The notes: generated by a model not told the origin, from the sequence alone. Positions 54,780 to 63,475 are shown, counted from the stretch's first letter. The stretch: DNA of 64,000 nt from Brevibacterium sp. JSBI002 (GCF_026013965.1 NZ_CP110341.1:2356001-2420000); one strand, 5' to 3'. Numbers and translations are program-made.

Positions 54780-54923
54780 ATGCTGCTGACTCCTTGTGCG
54801 ATGATCCCTGCGAGGTGTGCCGGTCGGGCCGAGGCGAGACGACCGAAACGATCTCCGCCAGTCAGTCTAGCGACCCTGAACGGGTCTCTTCACATCCAGT
54901 GACCATCCGAACACTCCCAATTA

Positions 54924-54979
54924 CTACCTGACGGCGGCGCAGCAACCTGGCGCGAGGTTGCTGGGCCGCCGTCAGGTAG
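54924..54979. repeat. 56-bp palindromic element, family B copy 1
   Basis: Two arms of about 25 bp (CTACCTGACGGCGGC ... outer part) form a stem with a single mismatch around a 6-base GGCGCG centre, 22 bases after the GNAT stop codon. The sequence is nearly identical to the element at 55629-55680. Both stand at gene 3' ends, so they may terminate transcription or protect 3' ends, but the conservation between copies exceeds what a terminator needs. Confidence 0.75.
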
Positions 54980-55001
54980 TTCTGGAGGGGACGATGCGGG
55001 G

Positions 55002-55571
55002 TCAATGAGGTGCGTCGAACGGTATGCGCGGTCCACGGTGCCGCGGGTCTCCACTCAGCCGAGCGCAGACCTCGGTGTCGTAGCGGATGCCGTCGTAGAG
55101 AAGCTTCTCTCGTTCGCGGCCTTCGACGATGAAGCCCGCATTCCTGGCGACTGCGGCCGAGGCCGGATTGTTCACTCGGTAGCCAAGTTCGAGCCGGTGG
55201 ATCCCGAGTTCGTCGTGGAGGAGGTCGACGAGGCTGCGCAGCGCCGCCGATACCAGGCCCTGGCCGCGGGCCTCGGCCACCGACCAATAGGAGATCCACG
55301 CGCTCGAGTGCCGGCGTTCGATCCCGGAGGCCATGACATTTCCAAGGATTCGTCGCCCTGAACGATCACCGTCATCAATGATCGCCCGAGCGCAGAGGTC
55401 ACCGGCTGCCTCGGCGTCGGTGATGGTCTCCAGCCATGTCCGGGCACCACCGATCGTGCGGTCGTCGGGGATGTTGCTGAGCAGTGCGTCATCGGCCCGC
55501 TCATACACCTCAGCCAACGCCTCGGCATCACCCGAAGCGCCTGACTGCCAGGGTCGGAGAATTGCGCTCAT
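55002..55571 (-). CDS. GNAT-family N-acetyltransferase (RimJ/RimL-like)
   Basis: The 189-residue protein has the GNAT acetyl-CoA-binding motif: WSVAEARGQGLVSAALRSLV (Q/RxxGxG/A variant, about residues 96-115), then HRLELGYRVNNPASAAVARN and GFIVEGREREKLLYDGIRYD, as in ribosomal-protein and antibiotic acetyltransferases. The substrate is unknown. It is flanked on both sides by copies of the family B palindrome and follows sodA in the same orientation after about 120 bases. Confidence 0.85.
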   Translation of the reverse strand: MSAILRPWQSGASGDAEALAEVYERADDALLSNIPDDRTIGGARTWLETITDAEAAGDLCARAIIDDGDRSGRRILGNVMASGIERRHSSAWISYWSVAEARGQGLVSAALRSLVDLLHDELGIHRLELGYRVNNPASAAVARNAGFIVEGREREKLLYDGIRYDTEVCARLSGDPRHRGPRIPFDAPH

Positions 55572-55628
55572 CCGGCCACCTTATCCGCAGTCGCCGGTCC
55601 GCCAGCGCCCGCTCCGTGGTCTCAAACA

Positions 55629-55680
55629 ACCTGACGGCGGCCCAGCAACCTCGCGCGAGGTTGCTGGGCCGCCGTCAGGT
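55629..55680. repeat. 52-bp perfect palindrome, family B copy 2
   Basis: Positions 55629-55654 are followed exactly by their reverse complement at 55655-55680, with no loop bases. The element lies 12 bases after the sodA stop codon. On the minus strand TTGTTTGAG follows, a possible weak U-tract. Confidence 0.85.
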
Positions 55681-55691
55681 AGCAATTAGTG

Positions 55692-56318
55692 TCAGCCGAG
55701 GAGGAGGCCCTTGGTCTGAGCGACTGCGCGGTCGAAGCGTGCGCCGGCGTCTGCCCAGTTGACGATGTTCCACCAAGCCTTGACGTAGTCGGGCTTGACG
55801 TTCTGGTAGTCGAGGTAGAAGGCGTGCTCCCACATGTCGAGCTGCAGAACCGGGGTGCCGCCGAGCTGGATGTCGGACTGCTGGTCCTTGAGCTGCTCGA
55901 TGAAGAGGTTACCGCCGAGCTGATCGTAGACGAGGACAGCCCAGCCGGAGCCCTGGATCGTGGTGGCCGCGGTAGTGAAGTGCTCGCGGAACTTGTCGAA
56001 CGAACCGAACTGGTCGTCGATGGCTGCGGCGAGTTCACCGACCGGCTTGTCTCCACCGTCCGGGGACATGTTGTTCCAGAAGATCGAGTGGTTGACGTGA
56101 CCGCCCAGGTTGAACGCGAGGTCGCGCGTCAGCTTCGGCACAGCGGCGAGGTTGCCGGATTCGCGAGCTTCGGCCAGCTGCTCAACGGCGGTGTTGGCGC
56201 CCTTGACGTAGGTGGCGTGGTGCTTGTCGTGGTGCAGCTCCATGATGCGAGCCGAGATGTGCGGCTCAAGAGCGGAGTAGTCGTAGGGCAGTTCCGGAAG
56301 TGTGTACTGCTCAGCCAT
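55692..56318 (-). CDS. sodA: Superoxide dismutase [Mn/Fe]
   Basis: The 208-residue enzyme dismutates superoxide. Metal ligands are seen in [17 protein letters not shown] (His29), [17 protein letters not shown], and [14 protein letters not shown] (Asp and His in the DxWEH motif). The [17 protein letters not shown] segment is typical. Mn versus Fe preference cannot be decided by eye. AGGAGGAATCTC precedes the ATG at 56318, which fixes the start; longer upstream readings are not supported. There is no signal peptide. Confidence 0.96.
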   Translation of the reverse strand: MAEQYTLPELPYDYSALEPHISARIMELHHDKHHATYVKGANTAVEQLAEARESGNLAAVPKLTRDLAFNLGGHVNHSIFWNNMSPDGGDKPVGELAAAIDDQFGSFDKFREHFTTAATTIQGSGWAVLVYDQLGGNLFIEQLKDQQSDIQLGGTPVLQLDMWEHAFYLDYQNVKPDYVKAWWNIVNWADAGARFDRAVAQTKGLLLG

Positions 56319-56452
56319 GAGATTCCTCCTGATCAGATTTGATGACCACCACATCGGTGGCTTCATTTCGACCCTATCCCAGGGTCTCATCTCGGACAAC
56401 AAGGGGATCCGTCATCCTATTCCATATGACGCGCGGTGACGGGATCACTTCC

Positions 56453-56527
56453 CCGCCCGCGATTGCTTAAGACACCTCCGCCCGAGATCGCTCAAGACAC
56501 CTTCACCCGAGGTTGCGTGAGATGAGC
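56453..56527. repeat. Three tandem 25-bp repeats overlapping the acyl-CoA dehydrogenase stop
   Basis: Units 56453-56477 and 56478-56502 are 25-bp imperfect copies (CCGCCCG... GACACCT); a third, more diverged unit (56503-56527) overlaps the final codons and stop of the dehydrogenase gene. They fill most of the gap toward sodA. Confidence 0.65.
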
Positions 56528-57669
56528 AGCCGCATGATGTCCGAGGTGCCCTCCTCGATCTCCTCGAGCTTGGCATCGCGCATCCACTGCTCGACGGGAT
56601 GCTCTCGCGAATACCCCCATCCGCCGAGGGTCTGCACGGCCGCCCAGGTGCAGAACATGGCCGTCTCCGAGGCGTTCAGCTTCGCCATCGCCGCCGCGGC
56701 CGTCATCCGCTGTCGATCAACGGCATCGCCGGCGTCGAGCATCCGCGCCGCATTGAGCACCTGCAGCCACGCCGCATCGATCCGCGAGGACATGTCCGCC
56801 AGCCGAAACGCGACGGCCTGATGATCGATGATCTTCGTCCCGAACTGCGTGCGCTCCCGCGCATAGTCACGCGCATATTCGAAGGCCGCCCGTGCCGTGC
56901 CGAGCGCCGCGGCACCGAGCACCACCCGAGAGATGTCGAAGGTGCGCATGAGTCCGTAGAAGCCCTGCCCCTCCTCGCCGAGGCGGCCCGACATGGGCAC
57001 GAATGCGTCGGAGAAGAAGATCTCCCGACACACGATGGCTCGCTGTCCCATCTTCTTCATCGACGCACCGAACTCCATCCCCTCGGTCTCCCTGGGCAGC
57101 AGGAATGCGCTGATTCCGCGAGAGCGCCGGCTCGAGTCGGTCTTGGCGAAGACGACGTAGAAGTTCGCGAGTCCCGCGTTCGAGATCCAGGCTTTCTGCC
57201 CGTTGAGCACGTATCCGCCGTCGACGGCATCCGCCCGGGTGATGATCGAAGCCGAGTCCGATCCGGATCCGGGTTCGGTCGTGGCCAGCGCCGTGATCTT
57301 CGGGTCTGCTCCAGTCAGCGGGCGCAGCCACTCCTCCTTCTGCTCCGGCGTGCCCAATGCGAGAATCGGGTCGGCGAAGAAGCCGTTCGAACACACGAAG
57401 TTCCCGATGCCCGGATCCCCGAAGCACAGCTGTTCCTGGACAAGGCACTGAGTGAAGACATCGGTGAATCCGCCGCCGCCGTATTCCTCGGGAATCATGA
57501 AGTCGGTGATCCCGAGCCGTGCTGCCGCCGCAAAGATGTCGACGGGCGATTCGGTATCGGCCTCGTCGACGCGGCGACCGGCCGGGCGGATCGTGTCGTG
57601 GGCGAATCCGCGCACGAGGTCGAGGATGTCATGCTGTTCATCGCTCAGCGGCCAAGGTGTGTAGCTCAT
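56503..57669 (-). CDS. Acyl-CoA dehydrogenase
   Basis: The 388-residue flavoprotein oxidises an acyl-CoA to a trans-2-enoyl-CoA. Family motifs are present: ALATTEPGSGSDSASIITRA (FAD-binding), VLNGQKAWISNAGLANFYVV, TRAAFEYARDYARERTQFG-type helix (here GTARAAFEYARDYARERTQF) and the C-terminal GGWGYSREHPVEQWMRDAKL with EIEEGTSDIMRLL, carrying the catalytic Glu. Chain-length specificity is not readable. It is the last gene of the dehydrogenase-ligase-decarboxylase operon, 71 bases after the TPP enzyme; a short, branched-chain acyl-CoA is a plausible substrate (inference). Confidence 0.92.
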   Translation of the reverse strand: MSYTPWPLSDEQHDILDLVRGFAHDTIRPAGRRVDEADTESPVDIFAAAARLGITDFMIPEEYGGGGFTDVFTQCLVQEQLCFGDPGIGNFVCSNGFFADPILALGTPEQKEEWLRPLTGADPKITALATTEPGSGSDSASIITRADAVDGGYVLNGQKAWISNAGLANFYVVFAKTDSSRRSRGISAFLLPRETEGMEFGASMKKMGQRAIVCREIFFSDAFVPMSGRLGEEGQGFYGLMRTFDISRVVLGAAALGTARAAFEYARDYARERTQFGTKIIDHQAVAFRLADMSSRIDAAWLQVLNAARMLDAGDAVDRQRMTAAAAMAKLNASETAMFCTWAAVQTLGGWGYSREHPVEQWMRDAKLEEIEEGTSDIMRLLISRNLG

Positions 57670-57739
57670 CAGTTCTCCTTCGAAGTGTCAGTGGAGGTCG
57701 GGCGCCTCACTGCGCCCGGCCGACGTCCCTCGTCCCCGG

Positions 57740-59374
57740 TCAGTCGAGCATGTCCGCTCCGGCCCGGGAATCCTCGGTGATGTGGATGAGCGTCGGGCCG
57801 ACCGCTGTCTCCGCCTCGCTGAGCGCGGCCAGCAGCGCGTCCGCGCCGTCGACGTGGATTCCGCGTGCCCCCATCGCCTGCGCGAGTGCCGGGAAATCCG
57901 GCCCGGTGAGCTTCACCCCTGACGGAGTGTCCCCGCGGTCCTCCATCTCATTGCGGATCTCCCCGTACCCGCCGTTATCGACGACGATGAGGCACATCCG
58001 CACGCCCGCCTGCACGGCCGCGGCGAGTTCGGCGATCGTGAACATCGATCCCCCATCGCCTTCCACCGCGACCACTCTGGCCTGCGGAGCAGCGAGTTTC
58101 GCACCGATGCCGGCGGGCAGCGCGTAACCGAGCGTGCCCGCCCCGGCCGGGTAGAGGAACCGGTCACCGGATCGAGCTTTCCACCCGGTCTGCACCCCGT
58201 AATAGCAGGCCATCGTCGAATCCGCTGCGACGAAGAGCAGTGAGGTGTCCGATTCCGCGAACGCTGTGAGTGCGGCCGACAGATCGGCCCAAGGTCGGCC
58301 GTCGGTTTCCATCGCCGAGGCGGCCCTGCTCCTCCAGCCGGCCGTCCAGTTCCGTGCGGCGGCGGTCGCGGACTCCGTCCGCAGCGCTGACACTTGTTCG
58401 TTCAGGGCCGCTGTCGCGTTCTTCGCGGCGGCGAGGACCGGATGGGTGACGGTCGCGTTCGTGAGCATCTGCACTTCGTCGATGTCGATGCGCACCACGG
58501 TGTCGGGCAGCGGCAGGGGTTCCGGCCAGAAGTCACTGGGTGCCAGTTCCGTACCGATCGCGATGACCGCATCGGCATCGCTTGTGAGTTCGGGAAGCAG
58601 CTCGAGGACCCCGACGGCGCCGATGGTGGTCTCGGCGCGGTCATCGACGAGTCCCTTCGCGTTCGAGGACAGGACGATTCCCGCTCCGAGTGACTCGGCC
58701 AGAGCGGCGACCTCCGCTCCTGCTCCGTGTGCTCCGGCCCCGGCGATGATGAGCGGGCGCTGGGAGGAGGCGATCGCCTCGGCTGCGGCCTCGATCTCGG
58801 GGGCCACGGGAGCCGGCAGCGCCCGGGCCAAGGACGGATGGAGCGTGCCCGGGCCGGCGATTTCGATGAGATCGAGAGGGATCTCGATGGCGGCCGGGCG
58901 GGTCCGGCCTGAACGCATCGCCGACAGTGACTGCCCGACTGCCAGCGACACCTCGCCGGGACTCGTGACCCGCATGACCTCGGTCAGTACCGCCGAGAGG
59001 GCCGCGGACTGGTTGCGCACTTCGTGCAGGAGTCCGTTCCCGCGGCCGGGGTGGGTCAACGGCATGCCGGGGGTGATGAGGAGGACGGGCACGGAATCGG
59101 TGAAGGACTGCAGCAGGGCGGTGAGTGCGTTGAGCGCGGCCGGCCCGGTCGTCGTGACGATGACCTGCACCTCGCCGGTGACGCGGGCGGCTCCATCGGC
59201 CATGTAGCCCGCGCCCTGCTCGTGGCGAGGTGAGACGATGTCGATGCCTGCGGCGCTCAGCTGCGCGAATATTTCGAGGTTGTGGGTGCCGGGGATTCCG
59301 AAGACGCGGGTGATCCCTTCGGCCTGGAGCGCACGAGCCAGGTGTGCTCCGCCGGTGATGGTCGTCTGGTCCAT
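57740..59374 (-). CDS. TPP-dependent enzyme (2-oxoacid decarboxylase/acetolactate-synthase-like)
   Basis: The 544-residue protein has all three TPP-enzyme domains: an N-terminal Pyr domain (HLARALQAEGITRVFGIPGT, then SPRHEQGAGYMADGAARVTG, catalytic Glu region), a central FAD/CoA-like domain (RPLIIAGAGAHGAG) and the TPP domain (AVEGDGGSMFTIAELAAAVQ closed by DNGGYGEIRNEM). The GYGEIRNEM variant resembles 5-guanidino-2-oxopentanoate and related 2-oxoacid decarboxylases rather than anabolic synthases. Operon partners (amino-acid dehydrogenase, acyl-CoA ligase, acyl-CoA dehydrogenase) fit decarboxylation of an amino-acid-derived 2-oxoacid. ATG 59374, 6 bases after GAGGA, is the preferred start; an overlapping ATG at 59380 is possible. 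Confidence 0.85.
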   Translation of the reverse strand: MDQTTITGGAHLARALQAEGITRVFGIPGTHNLEIFAQLSAAGIDIVSPRHEQGAGYMADGAARVTGEVQVIVTTTGPAALNALTALLQSFTDSVPVLLITPGMPLTHPGRGNGLLHEVRNQSAALSAVLTEVMRVTSPGEVSLAVGQSLSAMRSGRTRPAAIEIPLDLIEIAGPGTLHPSLARALPAPVAPEIEAAAEAIASSQRPLIIAGAGAHGAGAEVAALAESLGAGIVLSSNAKGLVDDRAETTIGAVGVLELLPELTSDADAVIAIGTELAPSDFWPEPLPLPDTVVRIDIDEVQMLTNATVTHPVLAAAKNATAALNEQVSALRTESATAAARNWTAGWRSRAASAMETDGRPWADLSAALTAFAESDTSLLFVAADSTMACYYGVQTGWKARSGDRFLYPAGAGTLGYALPAGIGAKLAAPQARVVAVEGDGGSMFTIAELAAAVQAGVRMCLIVVDNGGYGEIRNEMEDRGDTPSGVKLTGPDFPALAQAMGARGIHVDGADALLAALSEAETAVGPTLIHITEDSRAGADMLD

Positions 59375-59376
59375 TC

Positions 59377-61464
59377 TCATTCCTCGCTGTTCGGTTTCTC
59401 TGCTGGCACGTTCTCTGCGGTCGGGTTCTCCGTCGTCACGACGAGTGCGTCGACGGCCAAGGCGCCGTCCGGGGCAACTCGCACCGGGTTGATCTCGATC
59501 TCGGCGATGGCGTTGTTCCCGGCCACCATTCTGGATACCGCGACGATGATTTCGGCGAGGGCGTCGATATCCGCGGCGGGTCTGCCCCGCCATCCGGTGA
59601 GCAGCCGCGAGCAGCTCAGCCGCGAGATCATGTCCAGCGCTTCGGTGTGGGTGACGGGGGCGAGTTCGAGCCACGTGTCGGCGAAGAGTTCGGTCTCCGT
59701 CCCGCCGGCGGCCACGATGACGAGCGGCCCGAAGTTCTCGTCCTGCCGACCGCCGACGAGAATCTCGACGACGTGATCGCGTGTGTCCATCTCCTCGAGG
59801 ATGTACTCACCCTCGCCGAGGCGACCCACCATGTCCGCGTATGCCGTTTCGACTGCGGGGAGATCGCTCAGTCCCAGGACGATGCCGCCGACCTCGGTCT
59901 TGTGGGCAGGCCATCCGGCCTTGAGCGCGAACGGCGGTCTGAGTTCGGACGCCTTGGCCGCCTCGGCGGGTGCACGAGACTCCCCCGGGCCCACGCTGCC
60001 CACAGTCACAGCGGCAGGAACGGGAATCCCCGCGCCCTCGATCATTGCTCGAGCGGCCGCATATCCGGTGCCCCACGGGATGACGGGGCCGGTGAGTTCG
60101 AGGGATTCGGTGAGCCGACCCGAATGGGCGGCGTAGAAGCCGGCGCGGGCGAGCACGCGCATGGCCGCTTCGATGGAGGTGTAGGCGGGTATGCCGAACT
60201 CCCAGAGGCGGGTGACGACGGGCGACGATGCGCTCATCGAGTGGACGATGACGGGCTTCTTCGCCTCGGCGACGAGCTCGCCCAGACGATCGACGACAGC
60301 CAGTTCTCGGTCGCGCAGGTCGGGGACGTCCTCGCCGTAGCAGCCGAAGTATCCGGAGACGACGACAGCGTCGATGTCCGTATCGGTCAGCAGCACCTCG
60401 GCGAGGTCAGCATAGACATCAAGGTTCTTCTCTCCTGCGCCGTCGAGGTCGATGGGATTAACGATGTGGTCGGCCTCGGGCAGCAGTTCGCTCACGCGTC
60501 CGGCACCGCCGGCGCTGAGTTCGCGCACGTCGAGTCCCCAGCTCTCGGCGGTGTCGGCGGCGATCGCTCCCTGTCCACCCGAGTCGGAGAGCACACCGAT
60601 GCTCCGGTCTTTCGGCAGCCAGGCGGAGGCGAAGAATCCGGCGAGTTCGACGAGTTGTCCGGGGGTGGCCAGGCGGATGGCGCCGGCGGCCCGGCAGGCG
60701 GCATCGACGGTGTCCATGGCCGAGGTCATCGATCCGGTGTGGGATCTGGCGAGACGCGCTCCTGCGCTGGATGCTCCTGTAGTCAGGATCATCGTCGGCT
60801 TCCCGGCGGCGCGCAGGGCTTTGAGGGCTGAGACGAGGGCGGTTCCGCCGGTGAAGGATTCGAGGTAGAGCGCGACCTGAGCGGTGGCGGGGTCGTCGAC
60901 AAGGGTGGCGAGCACCTCGGCGGCGCGGACGTCGGATTGTCCGCCGATCGAAGCGAATCGGGAGACGCCGAGTCCGCTGCGGGCCGCGAGTGTCGCGATC
61001 TCCGTGCCGAGCTGGCCGCTCTGGGTGACCACGGCGAGACTTCCGGGTATGAAGTTGCCCCAGGCCAGGAGCAGATCGGCGTGTGAGTCGACGATCCCGA
61101 GCGAGTTCGGGCCGATGAGGCGGCCGCCGGTCTCACGGATAGTGGCAGCCAGTTGGTCGGCGTCGGGGACGCGGGCGGAGATGATGAGGAAGGCGCGCAC
61201 TCCGTTCTCGAGTGCTTCGGCGACGACTCCCGCCACGGTGGGGCCGGGCACGGAGATGACGAGCAGCTCGGGCGTCTCCGGCAGGTCTCTCAGGCGAGCG
61301 TACGTCGGCTGGCCCTGGATCGAGCCGGCTTTGGCGTTGATGAGGTAGACGCGGCGGCGCTCGGCCCCGCGCAGAGCTCCGGCGGCGAGCCAGAAACCCC
61401 ATTTGCTGGAATCGTTCGATGCTCCAAGGACGGCGACGCTGCCGGGATCGAAGAACGCGTCCAT
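59377..61464 (-). CDS. ADP-forming acyl-CoA synthetase (acetate-CoA ligase family)
   Basis: The 695-residue single-chain enzyme joins the CoA-binding half (SVAVLGASNDSSKWGFWLAA, a Rossmann domain; SGQLGTEIATLAARSG; the phospho-His in ARLARSHTGSM) to an ATP-grasp half (PPFALKAGWPAHKTEVGGI and VEILVGGRQDENFGPLVIVA). It converts an acid plus ATP and CoA to acyl-CoA plus ADP, reversibly. The substrate may be acetate, a branched-chain acid or an aryl-acetic acid. The gene begins 4 bases after the amino-acid dehydrogenase stop and overlaps the TPP enzyme start, so the three are tightly coupled. Confidence 0.9.
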   Translation of the reverse strand: MDAFFDPGSVAVLGASNDSSKWGFWLAAGALRGAERRRVYLINAKAGSIQGQPTYARLRDLPETPELLVISVPGPTVAGVVAEALENGVRAFLIISARVPDADQLAATIRETGGRLIGPNSLGIVDSHADLLLAWGNFIPGSLAVVTQSGQLGTEIATLAARSGLGVSRFASIGGQSDVRAAEVLATLVDDPATAQVALYLESFTGGTALVSALKALRAAGKPTMILTTGASSAGARLARSHTGSMTSAMDTVDAACRAAGAIRLATPGQLVELAGFFASAWLPKDRSIGVLSDSGGQGAIAADTAESWGLDVRELSAGGAGRVSELLPEADHIVNPIDLDGAGEKNLDVYADLAEVLLTDTDIDAVVVSGYFGCYGEDVPDLRDRELAVVDRLGELVAEAKKPVIVHSMSASSPVVTRLWEFGIPAYTSIEAAMRVLARAGFYAAHSGRLTESLELTGPVIPWGTGYAAARAMIEGAGIPVPAAVTVGSVGPGESRAPAEAAKASELRPPFALKAGWPAHKTEVGGIVLGLSDLPAVETAYADMVGRLGEGEYILEEMDTRDHVVEILVGGRQDENFGPLVIVAAGGTETELFADTWLELAPVTHTEALDMISRLSCSRLLTGWRGRPAADIDALAEIIVAVSRMVAGNNAIAEIEINPVRVAPDGALAVDALVVTTENPTAENVPAEKPNSEE

Positions 61465-61468
61465 ATCG

Positions 61469-62653
61469 CTAGCTTTCCGTCACCGAAACGGCAGCGGCAG
61501 CACGATCGCCCAAAGCGGCGAGATTCGCATCGACCTTCGCCTGAGCGGCCGCCCGGGGACTGATGCCCTGGTCACGGGCGGCGGTGAGGACCTCGATGGT
61601 GAGATCGTGCAGGGTCGAGGTGACGATGGCGCGGCTGTCGTCCCAGCTGCCGTCGACGTCGCCGAAGGTCACCCACCACCACCAGGCGTTCGTCGCCGAG
61701 TTCGCGAGGAAGTCCGGGACGACGGTGACTCCGCGAGCCAGCAGCGTCTCTTCGGCTGCGGGCAGGACAGGCATGTTCGCGGCCTCGACGATGAGTGAGG
61801 CGGTGACGCGGTCGCAGTTGTCCGGCGTGATCGAGTAGCTCACGGCTGCGGGAACGAGGACGTCGGCGTCGGCAGCGAGCCAGTCGTCGCGATCGCCGAC
61901 GTGGTCCTCCGGGCGCAGCGCTTCGCGGTCGATTCCGCCGAACTGGTCCCGGGTGGCGAGCAGAGCTTCGACGTCGAGCCCGGCAGGGTTGGACACGAAC
62001 CCGTCGGCGTCGGCGATGCCGACGATGCGCAGTCCTGCCTCGGCGAGATAGCGGGCGGTGGCACCGCCCATTGAACCGAATCCCTGGAAGACTGCGGTGG
62101 AATCGCTGGGGTCACGTCCGGAGTCGTGCAGGGCAGCGATCACCGAGGTGGCCACACCGAGGCCGCCGACGAGTTCGTCCTGGGCGACGCCGTCGACCAC
62201 GGCGGAGAAGGCCTTAGTCGTGCGGGCCTCGACGGCGGCCGGATCGTCGACGAGCTTGTTGACGGCGGAGAGCCCCGAGCCGAGTTCGCGGCGGGCGAGG
62301 ATCTCGTCGATGTCGTCCTGGCGAACGCCGAGGTCTTCGCCGAGGGCCCAGTAGGCGTGCATGATCGGGTTGATGTCGACGAGGAAGCGTTCGAGGACAT
62401 CCTTGGCTCCGGGTGAGCGGGGGTCGAAGTCGATTCCGCCCTTGGCTCCGCCGACGGGCACATAGTGTCGTCCCTCGCGGAGGTGGATGGCTTCCTTGCG
62501 GGTCATCCCCTGGGCGAGTCCGCGCACTTCTTCGAGGGTGCAGCCTTTGCGCATGCGCACACCGCCCGAAGCGGTGCCGCGCACAAGGGTGTCGATGACG
62601 ACATACCCGAGTGCACCGGTGTCCGGATCCTGCCAAGTGATGTCCATGAACAT
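61469..62653 (-). CDS. Glu/Leu/Phe/Val dehydrogenase family enzyme
   Basis: The 394-residue protein oxidatively deaminates an amino acid to a 2-oxoacid with NAD(P)+, or the reverse. TASGGVRMRKGCTLEEVRGL and GMTRKEAIHLREG are followed by the substrate-binding PVGGAKGGIDFDPRSP (conserved Lys), and a Rossmann domain with TAVFQGFGSMGGATARYLAE. The rest contains a NAWWWWVTFGDVDGSWDDSR segment and an Asn-rich turn. Which amino acid is used is not certain from sequence; branched-chain or aromatic substrates fit the operon. ATG 62653 follows GGGAG; an ATG at 62647 is also possible. The promoter region holds a 24-bp operator. Confidence 0.88.
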   Translation of the reverse strand: MFMDITWQDPDTGALGYVVIDTLVRGTASGGVRMRKGCTLEEVRGLAQGMTRKEAIHLREGRHYVPVGGAKGGIDFDPRSPGAKDVLERFLVDINPIMHAYWALGEDLGVRQDDIDEILARRELGSGLSAVNKLVDDPAAVEARTTKAFSAVVDGVAQDELVGGLGVATSVIAALHDSGRDPSDSTAVFQGFGSMGGATARYLAEAGLRIVGIADADGFVSNPAGLDVEALLATRDQFGGIDREALRPEDHVGDRDDWLAADADVLVPAAVSYSITPDNCDRVTASLIVEAANMPVLPAAEETLLARGVTVVPDFLANSATNAWWWWVTFGDVDGSWDDSRAIVTSTLHDLTIEVLTAARDQGISPRAAAQAKVDANLAALGDRAAAAVSVTES

Positions 62654-62684
62654 GGGGCTCCCAAAAGATCGGCGTCTCAAGACT

Positions 62685-62708
62685 CTTACTGAACCGCTAT
62701 TCAGTAAG
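62685..62708. promoter_or_regulatory. Strong candidate TetR operator in the SDR/dehydrogenase divergon
   Basis: CTTACTGAA-CCGCTA-TTCAGTAAG has perfect 9-bp arms and a 6-base spacer, 32 bases upstream of the dehydrogenase start and 61 bases upstream of the SDR start. The TACTGA/TCAGTA type of arm is common for TetR-family repressors of catabolic operons. The TetR gene at the right edge of the window is the obvious candidate partner. Confidence 0.75.
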
Positions 62709-62768
62709 ACATGTGCCTCCAGTCTGTCCGGGTAAGGGCCACCACGTCAAGGCCGCTAGGATCGAAGC

Positions 62769-63434
62769 ATGCCGACAGCACTCATCACCGGAGCCGGACG
62801 AGAGAACAGCATCGCCGCGGGAGTGGCCGCACGACTGTCGTCCGACGGCTGGACCGTGTGCACGAGCGATCTCGATCGCGGAGACTACCCATGCGACCTG
62901 TCATCCGCTCACGAAGCGCAGGAGCTGGTCGGTCGGGTGAGCAGGGATCACGGCACGATCGACGGGTTGGTGCTCAGCCACGCTCACGGCGAAGAGTCCG
63001 GAATCTTGGACACCACCGTCGACAGCTTCGACCGCCACGTAGCTGTCAACGCTCGCGCGTCGTTGCTCCTCATCGCGGCGTTCGCGAATCAAATCGGCGA
63101 GTCGGGAGGCGCGATCGTCGCCTTCACCAGCGATCACGCCACGGGCAATCTGCCCTATGGAGCATCGAAAGGCGCGCTCGATCGCATCGTCATCTCCGCT
63201 GCGCGGGAACTCGGACCGAAGGGGATATCGGCGAACGTCGTCAATCCTGGGCCGATCGATACGGGCTGGATGGATCACGAGACGAGAACAGGGCTGGTCC
63301 CCTATCAGCCGCTCGGCCGCATGGGCACTCCTCGCGATATCGCCGGAGTCACGGCCTTTCTGCTCTCAGATGAGGGCCGGTGGATCAGCGGCCAGCTGCT
63401 GTCTGCCGACGGAGGGTTCTCCGCTCGCTACTGA
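62769..63434 (+). CDS. Short-chain dehydrogenase/reductase
   Basis: The 221-residue classical-type SDR begins with ALITGAGRENSIAAGVAARL (modified TGxxxGIG cofactor motif) and has NARASLLLIAAFANQIG, the active-site Ser region (IVAFTSDHATG) and the catalytic LPYGASKGALDRIVISAARE (YxxxK). Substrate is unknown. The NPGPIDTGWM segment is typical of this family. It is divergent from the amino-acid dehydrogenase operon and shares the TetR-type operator, so it may belong to the same regulon. Confidence 0.88.
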   Translation: MPTALITGAGRENSIAAGVAARLSSDGWTVCTSDLDRGDYPCDLSSAHEAQELVGRVSRDHGTIDGLVLSHAHGEESGILDTTVDSFDRHVAVNARASLLLIAAFANQIGESGGAIVAFTSDHATGNLPYGASKGALDRIVISAARELGPKGISANVVNPGPIDTGWMDHETRTGLVPYQPLGRMGTPRDIAGVTAFLLSDEGRWISGQLLSADGGFSARY

Positions 63435-63475
63435 ATTAAGCGCACGGCAGTCGGCCTCAGCCGCATTCGGAGGCA

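Noticed and set aside
54924..55680. Two palindromes considered as a CRISPR-like repeat pair
   Set aside because: Only two copies, about 700 bp apart with a gene between them; no spacers and no cas genes.
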